Assembly (NCBI GenBank): GCA_902528215.1
Contig: CABZRR010000012.1
Location: 1-39,556, forward strand
Direction of reading: 5' to 3'
Length of the DNA: 39,556 nucleotides
DNA from: an uncultured SAR86 cluster bacterium
GTDB taxonomy: Bacteria > Pseudomonadota > Gammaproteobacteria > Magnimaribacterales > D2472
The notes beneath the pieces are model-generated. The model did not search any database and had not been told where the DNA came from. It saw only the letters and a list, made by a program, of their open reading frames with translations. The position numbers were made by a program, and so were the translations under genes. Each line of letters starts with the position of its first letter. The first letter of the stretch is position 1. This document shows positions 15,676 to 25,926 of this stretch, piece by piece.

Positions 15676-16941
15676 ATGGTAATTAAACTTGTAAGAGAAT
15701 TTAAACAGAATCAGCAATTAGCGATTACACCTCAATTAAAAAAATCAATAGATCTTTTGCAACTTTCAAGATTAGAAATTATTAACAAAATTAATAACGA
15801 GATAGAAGAAAATCCATTCTTAACAAAAGATTATGACAAGCAATCATCGGGAACATTCGATGATATGGATCTACTTGATAATCTATCAAATGAATTAACT
15901 TTACAAGATCATCTTGAGAGTCAACTAAACGATTTAAAGTTAACTGTTAGTGAGAAAAAAATTGCGATATTCATCATTCAATCATTAGAAGAAAATGGTT
16001 TGCTTAATATGGATCTTGACGAAGTTGAGGAGCTAATGGAGTTTGCTTATTCAATCGAAGAAATAAAAAGTGTTTTGAACGATACTATTCATAATTTAGA
16101 GCCTGCAGGAGTTGGAGCAAGAGATTTTAAGGAAACGATATTTATACAGCTAAAAAGACAAAAAATATTACCTGACGAGTTAGAAATTGCCAACAAAATT
16201 TTATTTGATCCTCAATTTTCTGATTTTGGAGATGCTATGGATAAATTAGAAATATATTATTCTAAAAGCGCTATTAACAATGTTCTTAATAAAATTAAAC
16301 AATGCGATTTATCACCTGGATTAGAATTTGAATCCACAATAATGATTCAGCCAGACCTAGAGATCATTCCGCAAAATAACGAAAACTTTAACGTTCGATT
16401 TAAAAAAGAAAATTTTCCCTTGATAAGTCTTGATGAAGATTTAGAAAAGTTAGTTAAAGACAGGAAAAATAAAGCAACCAAAGAACTGAAAGAGAAAATG
16501 GGAGAAGCAAAATGGTTGATTAGGGCAATTAACAAAAGAAATGAGACCATTCAAAATGTTGGTAAGTTAATATGCCAAAAACAAGCTGATTTTTTATCTG
16601 AAAAATCTGCAGAATTGAAACCACTTTCAAATCTTGAGCTTGCAAAAGAATTGAAGATTAGTCCATCAACCGTTTCAAGGATTTTACGTTCAAAGTATAT
16701 ACAAACACCAAAAGGTGCTCTTTCTATGAAATCACTGTTAGTTAGCTCTGTTTCTAAAACTAGAAAAGTAACCCCCATGCAATTAATGGAAGAAATCCAG
16801 AAGATTATTGAGGAGGAGAAAAAGAAACTAAGTGATCAAAAAATCTCAGATTTACTTAACAAACGTGGATTTAACCTAGCTCGAAGAACAATTTCAAAAT
16901 ATAGAAAGAAAATCAACCTGCCAAGTTCACGAAATAGATAA
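15676..16941 (+). CDS. rpoN: RNA polymerase sigma-54 factor RpoN
   Basis: RpoN directs RNA polymerase to -24/-12 promoters that need an AAA+ activator. The 421-residue protein has the region I start (QQLAITPQLKKSIDLLQLS, residues 13-31), a helix-turn-helix around 320-341 (ELKISPSTVSRILRSKYIQT) and the RpoN box ARRTISKYRK at 402-411. It is shorter than E. coli RpoN (477), mainly because the acidic region II is short (about 50-75). The hpf, ptsN and rapZ genes that usually follow are missing; mgtE comes next. No sigma-54 activator is visible in the window. Confidence 0.95.
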   Translation: MVIKLVREFKQNQQLAITPQLKKSIDLLQLSRLEIINKINNEIEENPFLTKDYDKQSSGTFDDMDLLDNLSNELTLQDHLESQLNDLKLTVSEKKIAIFIIQSLEENGLLNMDLDEVEELMEFAYSIEEIKSVLNDTIHNLEPAGVGARDFKETIFIQLKRQKILPDELEIANKILFDPQFSDFGDAMDKLEIYYSKSAINNVLNKIKQCDLSPGLEFESTIMIQPDLEIIPQNNENFNVRFKKENFPLISLDEDLEKLVKDRKNKATKELKEKMGEAKWLIRAINKRNETIQNVGKLICQKQADFLSEKSAELKPLSNLELAKELKISPSTVSRILRSKYIQTPKGALSMKSLLVSSVSKTRKVTPMQLMEEIQKIIEEEKKKLSDQKISDLLNKRGFNLARRTISKYRKKINLPSSRNR

Positions 16942-16971
16942 ATCGTAATCTAGTGAGTTAAAATTGATACT

Positions 16972-18327
16972 ATGAATGAGATATCACCTGGTCACTTTTC
17001 ATCTGAAGAACTGCTAAGAAGTATTCAGGGAAAAGACTTCGAACCCTCAATTAATCAAATTAAGAGGATTTTATCTGGAATGCATCCATCTGAGGTAGCT
17101 CATAGCCTAGAGTCACTTCCTCCTATTGAGAGAAAATTCTTATGGTCCCTAATTGAAACTCAAGATGAGGGTGAGATTATTGCAGAGTTACATGATGAGA
17201 TTCAGCAAGAACTTATCTCAGAGATTTCACCTGAAGAATTAATTACTATTATTAGTGACTTAGAGCTTGATGAGATTGTAGACATTCTTCAAGTTCTTCC
17301 AGAGCAAAAAACTGAGAATATTTTATCAGCCATGTCTAAAAGAGACAGGCTGAGAATAAAAGAAGTTTTAGAATATCCAGAAGACTCTGCAGGCGGATTG
17401 ATGAATACAGACATTATAAGTGTGAGGCCAAAGCATAGTCTTGAGGTAGTAATGAGGTATCTTCGGGCTCAACGAGAATTACCTAAAAATACTGACCAAA
17501 TATTTGTTGTATCAAGAGAAAATAAATATCTTGGATCCTTACCAATCTCTTCAATTCTTGTCTCAGATCCTAGCTTAAATGTAAGAGAGTTAATGGAAAC
17601 CGAAGCACAACCATTAGAAGCAACTTTAGATGACAAAGATGTATCCAGGCTTTTTGAGCAAAATGATTGGGTATCTGCACCAGTAATAGATGATAAATCG
17701 AGATTAATAGGGCGAATTACTATTGATGATGTTGTTGATGTAATAATGGAAGATGCGGATCAAAACTTCCTTGGCATGGCAGGAGTAGCAGAAGATACAT
17801 TTGCTGCGCCAGCTAGAGCTGCCAGAAGTAGAATTTTGTGGCTATCAATCAATCTCCTTACTGCTTTTATAGCATCAATGACTATAAGCCTATTTCAAAC
17901 AACATTAGATAAAATAGTATATCTGGCTATCCTTATGCCAATTGTTGCAAGCATGGGTGGAGTAGCTGGAACACAAACTTTAACAATTATGATTAGAGGA
18001 TTAACTCTTCAGCAGATCAATAAATCAAATTTAAAATGGCTTTATAAAAGAGAGGTAGCGGTGTCAATTTTAAATGGAGTCTTTCTCTCTGTTATGGTTG
18101 GAGCAGTAACATATTTTTGGTTTGGAGATGCAGTAATTGCTTCTCTTATTTGTGTTGCCATGGTGGTGAACCTTATATCATCTGCAATTGCAGGAATTTT
18201 TATACCTATTATTTTGCGAAAATTTAATCAAGATCCTGCGATCGCTGGAAGCGTTGTTGTAACAACAGTTACGGATGTGATAGGTTTCTTTTCCTTCCTA
18301 AGTCTTGCAACCTTTTTTCTTATTTAA
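16972..18327 (+). CDS. mgtE: Magnesium transporter MgtE
   Basis: MgtE is a magnesium-gated inner-membrane channel for Mg2+ uptake. The 451-residue protein has an N-terminal helical MgtE_N domain (about 20-130), two CBS domains (about 145-260, beginning near GGLMNTDIISV) and five predicted membrane helices from about residue 285. The conserved pore motif reads MPIVASMGGVAGTQTLTIMI. Length is standard. It is 30 bases from rpoN and overlaps the end of the convergent yhdP by eight bases, leaving no room for a separate terminator. Confidence 0.94.
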   Translation: MNEISPGHFSSEELLRSIQGKDFEPSINQIKRILSGMHPSEVAHSLESLPPIERKFLWSLIETQDEGEIIAELHDEIQQELISEISPEELITIISDLELDEIVDILQVLPEQKTENILSAMSKRDRLRIKEVLEYPEDSAGGLMNTDIISVRPKHSLEVVMRYLRAQRELPKNTDQIFVVSRENKYLGSLPISSILVSDPSLNVRELMETEAQPLEATLDDKDVSRLFEQNDWVSAPVIDDKSRLIGRITIDDVVDVIMEDADQNFLGMAGVAEDTFAAPARAARSRILWLSINLLTAFIASMTISLFQTTLDKIVYLAILMPIVASMGGVAGTQTLTIMIRGLTLQQINKSNLKWLYKREVAVSILNGVFLSVMVGAVTYFWFGDAVIASLICVAMVVNLISSAIAGIFIPIILRKFNQDPAIAGSVVVTTVTDVIGFFSFLSLATFFLI

Positions 18328-21300
18328 CTCTTTCTAATATAGGTTCTGAAATTGTTCCGAGGACTTCATATTGAAAATTAGCAAGATCGTTAATATCTTC
18401 TGCAAACATTTCATTTATTACTGCTGAACCTGCAACAGCCGGAAGTCCACCTAGAATTGCTGCATACCATGGAAGATTTTCGCCAATCCTGAATCTCAAA
18501 TCTAAATTAAGATCAAGATCCCGAAGATTATTTTTAGAGTTTTTATTAATTTGACCAACCCACTTCATTTTCGCTGTGTTCGTTTCTATAAATAATGGAG
18601 CTGCAAGCATCATCTTTGATTTACTAAATAAAAAATCTCCCTCAACTCTACTTAATTTCGTAGAAGTAAATTCATCAATTGAAAGATCTAAGCTAGCTAA
18701 TTTCCCAAGAATATTTCTTAAATTTAGAACGCCTAATAAATTGATTGCGCGAGAATCAGAAATAGAGTCTTCAATTAAAAGATCTTTCAAAATGAACTTA
18801 CTTTCTCCTTCCATATTGCTCAGTGATGAAAGATCTTTCCATTGCAAATTTATAGATCCATTAAAATAAGAAAAATTTGCAAGATCTCCTAAATAAGGAA
18901 TTTTAGTCGAGTCTTTTATTAAAAAGTCTCCTCTAAGTTTGGAGAAAGATTGAGGCTTATTTAATGAGAAATATGCTTTTGAGGTATTTTTAAAAGGCTT
19001 TATTGAAATTAAATTTGAATCTAGTTGAAGGTTATTAGCTGCAAAATTCTTTTTATCATTAAAAATATATGCATCGAAATTTTTAACCTTTATTTTACCA
19101 AAGGCTGAGTCTCTCAAAATCACTCTAGCATTGATTACAAAATCAGAGGAAGGTTGTTTGACATTTATAAATGATAAATTAGGAATAGTTGAATCATTTA
19201 TTTCTAGTCTCATAAATCCAGTCTTATCCATCCTAAAACTGAAATTAAGATTATCTGAAATTAAATTCCCTTTTACTTCAGATTTAGAAAGATCAAAAAT
19301 GCCTTCAAGGTTAGAAAAATTGTTTTGATAAAATTGTAAATTTCTAATATTAAAAGCAAGTTTATTGAGCTCAAAAGAGGATGTAACTTCATTTTCAAAA
19401 AATGCGAAGTCTAAAAAATTTTCATTAATTGAATTTAAATTTAGGTATAAATTGAGTCCAGGCTCTTTATTTAAGCTGACAAACTTTTCGGGAAGTTTGC
19501 TTCCAATGGATATATATCCCTCAAAGTTGTTGAAATCTCTAATGGTTGCATTAATAACATCATTAGTAAGTTTGAGAGTGGGATTTGATAGATTACTTAC
19601 AATGATTTCTGTAGGTAATATGCTTAATTTATTTTTTGAAAGTAAATTTAAGGGTGATATAAATTCAATATTGTTTAAATCAGATTGGATCTTAATGAAT
19701 GGAGATGAATTTTTTTGAACATTTAGCTCTAACTCGAAATTATCATTTCCATTCACTTGAAGGAATTTTGAGTCTGTAATATATTTTTCTGAATCTAAAT
19801 TTATAGTTGTTGAAAAATTTAAATTGTAATCACTGGTTAAGCCCACTCCTGAAAGAATGATTAGAGGATTCTGTTTCAAATATGTTGCAGGGAAAGATCC
19901 AAAAATCTTGTCTGAATCAACTATAAAAATACTTGCTTCATTAAAATTTATTTTGTGTGAATTAAAAACTGATAGATTAAATTTTTTTGTTTTAGCCGAA
20001 ATAACATTCTTTAGTTTAAAACTAGACAAATTTATTTCGCCTTTATGCTCTAAATACATATTAGGTAAATTGAAACTTTCATCTTTCAACTCTATTGCAT
20101 TTCTTAATTCATCTGATTTAAGGCTATGTTTTGTGAATAAGCGAAGTTTTTGGCTTTTAAAATTTAACAAACCGAAGCCTGCATCATAAGAAAAATTGAA
20201 TGCTTTACCAAACGGAGAGTAAAAATATAAATCTTTTTCATTAAACTCAATAATAGAGCTTGGTAAATCAATTGCTGCGTTTTCATCAATTTTTATTTTT
20301 GACTCATTTGTCAATATTTTTGCTTTAAATTCTCCCAAGAGATTGTTGCTTGGAGTTAAATAATAAAAATAAATTGAATTTTTTTCTCCCAAAATAAGGT
20401 TTCTATTTATGATGGTAGAGTACTCTTTTAAAGAAGATGGTAATGTGAATGTAATAAAGTCTTTTTTAACATCTTTACCTTTCAGACTAATGGATGAGGA
20501 TTTCATTGGATCTGAATTTATCTTTAGATTAAAATCGATACCAGATGATTGATTTTTAATTCTTCCTGAAAAATCAAGTTCTGAATCATAAAATTTCCCT
20601 CCTCCAATTATTGATACTCTAGCAAAATTTTTCATGTAATTTTTCAGTTTTGAGCTTTCTGAATTAATTGTAAATTTAAAATTTTTACCTTGCCCAGAAA
20701 ACTCTCCTCCAAGATTAAAAATTTCATCAAAAAATAAATCTTTTAGATCTAGATCCTTTATGGATCCAGAGTATTTTGGTATAGAGCTTTTAAGTGATAT
20801 GAAAAGATTTTCAAAGGTTAAATTTGCAAATTGTAATCCATCAGCTTCTAATATTTGGGGAGAAAGAAAAAATCTTGGGAAAGCAATAGATTTTTTACTA
20901 AGGTTGATTTGAATTGGATGCTTTTCATCAATAAATGGATGAAGAAATTTTGTCAAAATCAATGAACCAATATCTTGATTTGACTGAAAAACAAAAGATC
21001 CATTATTTGGCTTAATATTTAATGATTGAAAATATAAGTCCCTATGTTCAAATGAGCCCTTGATGATTGATTGGTTCTTTTTCACTTCACCGACAGCATT
21101 AAATTTAAATCTTAAATCCTTAAGTGGTAAATCATCATATATTGGAATTAAATTGAACCAATCATAGGAGTGAAGATTGATTAAAAAACGATTTGAAATT
21201 TCGGATAAATTGACTGCAATAGTACTTACATTATCACCATGAAGAAAACTTAGTTGACCATTCAATGAGTCTGGAAATTTACCAAAAAGATCGCCATTTA

Positions 21301-21748
21301 TAATAATAGTAGAGTTATCTCTTATGTACTCAAAATTCTTGAATGAAAGAGATAGGTTGCTAGCAAGGTCTAGAAAATTACTAAAAGATGAATTAGATGA
21401 AGAGAAATCTGATTGATGATAATAACCATCTTTAATATTTACAGTCCGGATTCTTATGGGTTGAAAAAAGTTTTGAGGTTTTAATGAAATGCCTAATTCA
21501 AGCTCTTTAAGTTGAAGCACTGATCTGTCATTGTGCATTATCTGAAAATCTGAAAATTTAAAATTCTGATTTAAAATATTTCCGGAATTATCTAAATCAG
21601 AAAAATCAATTTTGTAAGAAGTTATAACATATTGATTCACGATTTTAATTGAGCTAATTGGAAAAAGTAAGAAGAAAGAAAGACATAAAAAAAATACCCA
21701 ACTCAATACGCCTATGCCAAAAGTTGCAAAATAGAAAATTTTTTTCAT
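18320..21748 (-). CDS. yhdP: YhdP-like AsmA-family envelope protein
   Basis: YhdP belongs to the large AsmA-like bridge proteins implicated in phospholipid movement from inner to outer membrane. The 1142-residue protein has one N-terminal membrane helix (about 6-30) and a long beta-rich periplasmic region of repeated short hydrophobic/polar strands. Near the C-terminus the AsmA-type segment LGVLNLRNILGKLASLDLSI and then NLDLRFRIGENLPWYAAILG with GLPAVAGSAV identify the family. It is somewhat shorter than E. coli YhdP (about 1266). It follows mreD on the same strand; the rng and maf genes that often stand between them are absent. Confidence 0.88.
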   Translation of the reverse strand: MKKIFYFATFGIGVLSWVFFLCLSFFLLFPISSIKIVNQYVITSYKIDFSDLDNSGNILNQNFKFSDFQIMHNDRSVLQLKELELGISLKPQNFFQPIRIRTVNIKDGYYHQSDFSSSNSSFSNFLDLASNLSLSFKNFEYIRDNSTIIINGDLFGKFPDSLNGQLSFLHGDNVSTIAVNLSEISNRFLINLHSYDWFNLIPIYDDLPLKDLRFKFNAVGEVKKNQSIIKGSFEHRDLYFQSLNIKPNNGSFVFQSNQDIGSLILTKFLHPFIDEKHPIQINLSKKSIAFPRFFLSPQILEADGLQFANLTFENLFISLKSSIPKYSGSIKDLDLKDLFFDEIFNLGGEFSGQGKNFKFTINSESSKLKNYMKNFARVSIIGGGKFYDSELDFSGRIKNQSSGIDFNLKINSDPMKSSSISLKGKDVKKDFITFTLPSSLKEYSTIINRNLILGEKNSIYFYYLTPSNNLLGEFKAKILTNESKIKIDENAAIDLPSSIIEFNEKDLYFYSPFGKAFNFSYDAGFGLLNFKSQKLRLFTKHSLKSDELRNAIELKDESFNLPNMYLEHKGEINLSSFKLKNVISAKTKKFNLSVFNSHKINFNEASIFIVDSDKIFGSFPATYLKQNPLIILSGVGLTSDYNLNFSTTINLDSEKYITDSKFLQVNGNDNFELELNVQKNSSPFIKIQSDLNNIEFISPLNLLSKNKLSILPTEIIVSNLSNPTLKLTNDVINATIRDFNNFEGYISIGSKLPEKFVSLNKEPGLNLYLNLNSINENFLDFAFFENEVTSSFELNKLAFNIRNLQFYQNNFSNLEGIFDLSKSEVKGNLISDNLNFSFRMDKTGFMRLEINDSTIPNLSFINVKQPSSDFVINARVILRDSAFGKIKVKNFDAYIFNDKKNFAANNLQLDSNLISIKPFKNTSKAYFSLNKPQSFSKLRGDFLIKDSTKIPYLGDLANFSYFNGSINLQWKDLSSLSNMEGESKFILKDLLIEDSISDSRAINLLGVLNLRNILGKLASLDLSIDEFTSTKLSRVEGDFLFSKSKMMLAAPLFIETNTAKMKWVGQINKNSKNNLRDLDLNLDLRFRIGENLPWYAAILGGLPAVAGSAVINEMFAEDINDLANFQYEVLGTISEPILERVK

Positions 21749-21760
21749 TATGAATAAGTT

Positions 21761-22231
21761 TTAAAAAATTTTTCTTCGAAAGGCTCTCATCATAAGGTAT
21801 ATTCCAACCCATAAAATTGCATTTATAAGAAAGCTCAAAATTAATACATAGTAAGAATAATTGTAAGGAGAAAGTAAGAGGTACTTACATGCTATATAAA
21901 ATGTAGAGGATCCTGAAAAGAAGACTGACAATTGGAAATAGGAAAAAATTCTTAAACGAAAAACATACAAATGTATTACATAAGAAGTTGCAACAAAAAA
22001 TAACATGTTGAAACCAATGGCATTAGAAAAAAATAAATCGACTGCCAACCCATAAAGCATGGCAGCTAAGCTTTGAATTTTTTCAGGCATGGCAAAAACC
22101 CAATAGGTAAAAATTAAAAAACCAAAATTTAGTTCTATAAAATATTTTATAGAAAATTGATTAAGGTAATCATCTAACCAAAAACCAAAAATTATTGAAG
22201 AAAGAACAATTAAATGGTGGTTAAATTTCAT
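21761..22231 (-). CDS. mreD: Rod shape-determining membrane protein MreD
   Basis: MreD is an inner-membrane component of the elongasome, linking MreB/MreC to wall synthesis. The 156-residue protein is almost entirely hydrophobic with about five membrane helices and contains LAAMLYGLAVDLFFSNAIGF (55-74), the usual MreD pattern. Its start overlaps the end of mreC by 11 bases. I assign it by this pattern and by place rather than by an active-site motif. Confidence 0.88.
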   Translation of the reverse strand: MKFNHHLIVLSSIIFGFWLDDYLNQFSIKYFIELNFGFLIFTYWVFAMPEKIQSLAAMLYGLAVDLFFSNAIGFNMLFFVATSYVIHLYVFRLRIFSYFQLSVFFSGSSTFYIACKYLLLSPYNYSYYVLILSFLINAILWVGIYLMMRAFRRKIF

Positions 22232-23054
22232 TATTCCTACTTATAATCCCATAAAAATTTTCATCTAAAGGATTTGTTTTGAGAGTTATAACAACTTCAA
22301 TCTCATCAGGTGTGATAGGAAAAATTTCTGATATGAATCCTATTTCAATATCCTTTAAAAAAATACCGCCTAATCCAGATGTCATAACGATGTCGCCAAT
22401 TTGATTTTTAAAATCTTTATCATTGAGTTTGCAAGAAATTAACATTGGTTTTCCTCTGCCTCCAGCATCACAATAAAAAAAATCAGATTTGATAGGCAAC
22501 ACATGCTCAACATCTGATAAAAGGATAACTTCAATAAAGTTCATATAAGTTTTTTTAGTTTGTCCGACAAAAGAGTTTCCTGCAAAAACTGGAAAATTTT
22601 TTTCAATCTTTATTTTATTTGGATTATGCAAAAAAATTTTATGTGATGAGCAGCAAAAATAATTTTTTAAGTCTATTGAGGCTATTTTAAACACATTGAT
22701 GCCATTAGATTTAAAAACGCTGAATAGAGTGTCTGTAAAATCAATAACCTGAGTTTTTTCTTCATTATCTTTTTTTTCAATAAAATCCTTTAGGCCGATT
22801 TGAAGAGTTTGTTCTCTGAGTTTTTTATTTTCTTGTAATAGATATTTATTTTGCTTTAAAGAAGAAAAAGTGAAGCTGATATTTTCAACAACGCTCTTTG
22901 AAATGACCTGAACATACAAACTAGAAGCATTTATAATCCCTCTTAAAGGTGCAAAAGTTTGACTGCTAATATCAGCGTAAAGAAAAAATACTGATAGAAA
23001 AAAAGCAATCGCGTAATTTCTTATTGGAGTATTTGTAGGCGTGTATCTCGCCAT
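22221..23054 (-). CDS. mreC: Rod shape-determining protein MreC
   Basis: MreC is a bitopic inner-membrane protein whose periplasmic part scaffolds the elongasome and activates PBP2. The 277-residue protein has one N-terminal membrane helix (about 12-29), a coiled coil (about 58-100, LKQNKYLLQENKKLREQTLQ) and the beta-rich domain with NSFVGQTKKTYMNFIEVILL and GDIVMTSGLGGIF, typical of MreC. It starts ten bases after mreB and overlaps mreD. Confidence 0.93.
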   Translation of the reverse strand: MARYTPTNTPIRNYAIAFFLSVFFLYADISSQTFAPLRGIINASSLYVQVISKSVVENISFTFSSLKQNKYLLQENKKLREQTLQIGLKDFIEKKDNEEKTQVIDFTDTLFSVFKSNGINVFKIASIDLKNYFCCSSHKIFLHNPNKIKIEKNFPVFAGNSFVGQTKKTYMNFIEVILLSDVEHVLPIKSDFFYCDAGGRGKPMLISCKLNDKDFKNQIGDIVMTSGLGGIFLKDIEIGFISEIFPITPDEIEVVITLKTNPLDENFYGIISRNNEI

Positions 23055-23064
23055 ATTAAATTAA

Positions 23065-24114
23065 TTATTCTGTTGAAAGTAAATCAATATTATATTTATC
23101 AATGATTTCAAGAGCTTTGCCACCTCCTCTTGCAACACATGTCAAAGGGTCCTCAGCGCATATTACTGGAATTCCTGTAGAAGAAGAAATTAACTTATCT
23201 AAGTCTCTCATCAAAGCTCCTCCTCCAGTGAGAACAATTCCCCTTTCAGCAATATCAGCAGCTAATTCTGGTGGAGAAAGTTCAAGTGCATTTCTTATAG
23301 CCCTGATTATCCCAGATAAAGGATCTTTCATGGCCTCGTAAACATGTGAGCTTTTTAAAATGAATGTTTCAGGGATACCTTCAGCTAGATTCCGTCCTGT
23401 TACATTCATTTCAAGTTCTTCAGACTCCGGTGATGCGCAACCGATAGTATATTTAATTTTTTCAGCAGTAGACTCTCCAATCACGCAGCCATAATTTCTT
23501 CTTACCCATGATGTTATTGAGCTATCCATAAGATCTCCACCAATTTTTACTGACTCAGCATAAACAACACCATTAAGAGAAAGTATCGCAATTTCTGAAG
23601 TCCCTCCACCAATATCAACAACCATATTACCATTTGCCTCTTCAACTGGAAGACCTGCTCCGATAGCAGCAGCCATGGGCTCTTCAATTAGCTTCACATC
23701 TCTTGCTCCAGCACCTAAAACAGACTCTCTGATTGCCCTCCTTTCAACTTGTGTTGATCTACATGGAACGCATACAAGAACTCTAGGACTTGGTTTGATA
23801 AACCTCTGTTCGTGAACTTTTCCAATGAATTGCTGTAGCATTTTTTCGGTAACCTGGAAATCTGCTATCACTCCCTCCGATAAAGGTCTAATTGCTTTTA
23901 TATTACCTGGAGTTCTTCCAAGCATTTTTTTTGCTTCATGCCCAACTGCTACAACTGTTTTTTGACCGCGACTTTCTCGAATTGCAACAACAGATGGCTC
24001 ATTTAGCACTATCCCAGTATCTTTGGTATAAATTAACGTATTCGCGGTTCCAAGATCTATTGATAAATCGTTAGAAAATAAACCTCGAACAGTTTTAAAT
24101 AGGTTGAAATCCAC
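23065..24114 (-). CDS. mreB: Actin-like rod-shape protein MreB
   Basis: MreB polymerises on the inner face of the membrane and guides lateral wall growth. The 349-residue protein begins at a GTG (24114) and carries the phosphate-1 motif [12 protein letters not shown] (about 18-29), the phosphate-2 motif [16 protein letters not shown] and the adenosine motif [15 protein letters not shown]. Length is standard. It heads mreBCD and is divergent from gatC with 73 bases between them, where both promoters should lie; I see no strong consensus pair. Confidence 0.97.
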   Translation of the reverse strand: MDFNLFKTVRGLFSNDLSIDLGTANTLIYTKDTGIVLNEPSVVAIRESRGQKTVVAVGHEAKKMLGRTPGNIKAIRPLSEGVIADFQVTEKMLQQFIGKVHEQRFIKPSPRVLVCVPCRSTQVERRAIRESVLGAGARDVKLIEEPMAAAIGAGLPVEEANGNMVVDIGGGTSEIAILSLNGVVYAESVKIGGDLMDSSITSWVRRNYGCVIGESTAEKIKYTIGCASPESEELEMNVTGRNLAEGIPETFILKSSHVYEAMKDPLSGIIRAIRNALELSPPELAADIAERGIVLTGGGALMRDLDKLISSSTGIPVICAEDPLTCVARGGGKALEIIDKYNIDLLSTE

Positions 24115-24187
24115 TATGATATTCCCTGTAAATTCATTTTAAGATGCTTTTAGTTTAATATTTCGCATCAAAAATAGATAATATCAT

Positions 24188-24469
24188 ATGGACCGAGAAA
24201 CAGTCAGAACTATTTGCTATCTAGCACGATTAGAAATAGATAAAGGTAAATCTGAAAAAATACAAAAAGATCTTGAAGCTATTATTGAGTTAATAGGAAC
24301 ACTTCAATCCATTGATACATCTGATATAGAGCCTCTATATAATCCACTTGAGATGACAGCATTCAAACATGAAGATCTAGAGATATCTGATAATAAAAAA
24401 GATAAATTTCTTAAAAATGCTGCTAAATCAAATGAGGATTATTTTCTTGTTCCTAGGGTTGTTGAATGA
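24188..24469 (+). CDS. gatC: Asp-tRNA(Asn)/Glu-tRNA(Gln) amidotransferase subunit C
   Basis: GatC stabilises GatA in the amidotransferase that converts Glu-tRNA(Gln) or Asp-tRNA(Asn) to the amide form. The 93-residue protein shows the family pattern TVRTICYLARLEIDKGKSEK near the start, then the middle segment ending PLYNPLEMTAF. It overlaps gatA by four bases (ATGA), consistent with an operon gatCAB. Confidence 0.94.
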   Translation: MDRETVRTICYLARLEIDKGKSEKIQKDLEAIIELIGTLQSIDTSDIEPLYNPLEMTAFKHEDLEISDNKKDKFLKNAAKSNEDYFLVPRVVE

Positions 24470-25926
24470 GTATTCAATTTAAATCAATAACCGAACTAAA
24501 TGAGTTACTGGATAACAAAGCTATTTCAGCCTCAGAATTAAATCAAGAATCAATTCAATTAGCTAAAAAATATAGCGAATTGAACTGTTTTGTAACATTA
24601 AATGAGGAAAATGCTAAAAAAAAATCAGCTGCTATAAAAAGAAATCAAAAAAATCCCTCATTACTTTCAGGAATTCCATTGGCACAAAAAGACTTATTTT
24701 GTACTGAAGGACTAAGAACAACATGCTCCTCAAAAATACTTTCTAATTTTATACCTCCGTACACTGCTACTGCAGTTGAAAAACTAGAAGGTGCGGGTTC
24801 AATAACCATCGGTAAAACTAATATGGATGAGTTTGCAATGGGCTCCTCAAATGAAACCAGCTTTTTCGGGAGTGTACACAATCCTTGGAAAAAAGGTTTT
24901 GTTCCTGGAGGAAGCTCTGGCGGATCGGCGGCAGCAGTTGCAGCTGGAATAGTTCCAGCTGCAACTGGAACGGATACAGGTGGATCAATTCGTCAACCTG
25001 CTGCACACTGCGGAATTACTGGATTAAAGCCAACTTATGGGAGAATTTCAAGATGGGGAATGATAGCCTTCGCCTCAAGCCTTGATCAGGCTGGACCATT
25101 AGCTAGAAATGCTGAAGATTGTGCTATTTTACTTAACTCAATGTCAGGATATGATTCAAAAGATACAACATCATTGAACTCTGAAGTACCAAATTTTCTA
25201 GAAAATATTAATCAATCTCTTAAAGGTAAAAAAATAGGCATTATAAAAGAATTTGATCTCTCTGATCTAGATACGGAAGTTCAAGAGCGTTTTGAAGAAT
25301 CTAAAAATGCATATGAAAATTTGGGTGCTGAATTCATCGAGGTCTCACTTCCAAATATATCAGCATCTGTTCCCACATACTATTCTATCGCTCCAGCAGA
25401 GTGCTCATCAAATTTATCAAGATTTGATGGCGTACGTTTTGGATATAGGGCTGAAAACACTGTTGATCTGAATGAGCTCTATATTAAATCGAGAAGCGAA
25501 GGGTTTGGAGATGAGGTTAAGAGAAGAATACTTATTGGAACTTATGCGCTTTCTGCAGGTTACTATGATGCTTACTATAAAAAAGCACAACAGGTTAGAA
25601 GATTAATTAAGAATGATTTTGATTACGTCTTTAAATCTGTAGATTTACTGATGACTCCTACTTCTCCAAGCACTGCTTTTAAATTTGAAAGTAAAGGCAC
25701 CCAAAATCCAGTTGAATTATACCTCGAAGATCTTTTTACCATTTCGGCGAATCTTGCCGGACTTCCTGCTATTTCAATACCTCATGGACAAGTAAATTCA
25801 TTGCCAGTCGGATTGCAGCTTATTGGAAATTTTCTTAGAGAAGATCTATTGCTTAATGCAGCTCATGTCTTCCAAAAGAACTCTGACTTTCATCATGCAA
25901 AACCAAATTTGGAGGATTTTAAATGA
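24466..25926 (+). CDS. gatA: Aspartyl/glutamyl-tRNA amidotransferase subunit A
   Basis: GatA hydrolyses glutamine and supplies ammonia to GatB. The 486-residue protein has the amidase Ser-cisSer-Lys triad: K75 (LAQKDLF), S150 (PGGSSGGS) and S174 (GTDTGGSIRQPAA). It overlaps gatC and gatB by four bases each. A perfect 15-base inverted repeat lies within the conserved stretch between S150 and S174 (24935-24967). Confidence 0.97.
   Translation: MSIQFKSITELNELLDNKAISASELNQESIQLAKKYSELNCFVTLNEENAKKKSAAIKRNQKNPSLLSGIPLAQKDLFCTEGLRTTCSSKILSNFIPPYTATAVEKLEGAGSITIGKTNMDEFAMGSSNETSFFGSVHNPWKKGFVPGGSSGGSAAAVAAGIVPAATGTDTGGSIRQPAAHCGITGLKPTYGRISRWGMIAFASSLDQAGPLARNAEDCAILLNSMSGYDSKDTTSLNSEVPNFLENINQSLKGKKIGIIKEFDLSDLDTEVQERFEESKNAYENLGAEFIEVSLPNISASVPTYYSIAPAECSSNLSRFDGVRFGYRAENTVDLNELYIKSRSEGFGDEVKRRILIGTYALSAGYYDAYYKKAQQVRRLIKNDFDYVFKSVDLLMTPTSPSTAFKFESKGTQNPVELYLEDLFTISANLAGLPAISIPHGQVNSLPVGLQLIGNFLREDLLLNAAHVFQKNSDFHHAKPNLEDFK
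24935..24967. repeat. Perfect 15-bp inverted repeat with 3-base loop inside gatA
   Basis: CAGTTGCAGCTGGAA (24935-24949), loop TAG, then TTCCAGCTGCAACTG (24953-24967) is an exact inverted repeat. It encodes part of the conserved AVAAGIVPAATG stretch of GatA, so it could be a by-product of codon choice at conserved alanines and glycines, but its length is striking. In RNA it would form a strong hairpin inside the coding region. Confidence 0.9.

Noticed and set aside
24645-25085. Three open frames in other frames and strands of gatA
   Set aside because: Their presence follows from the inverted repeat and codon constraint in gatA; GatA motifs are unambiguous.
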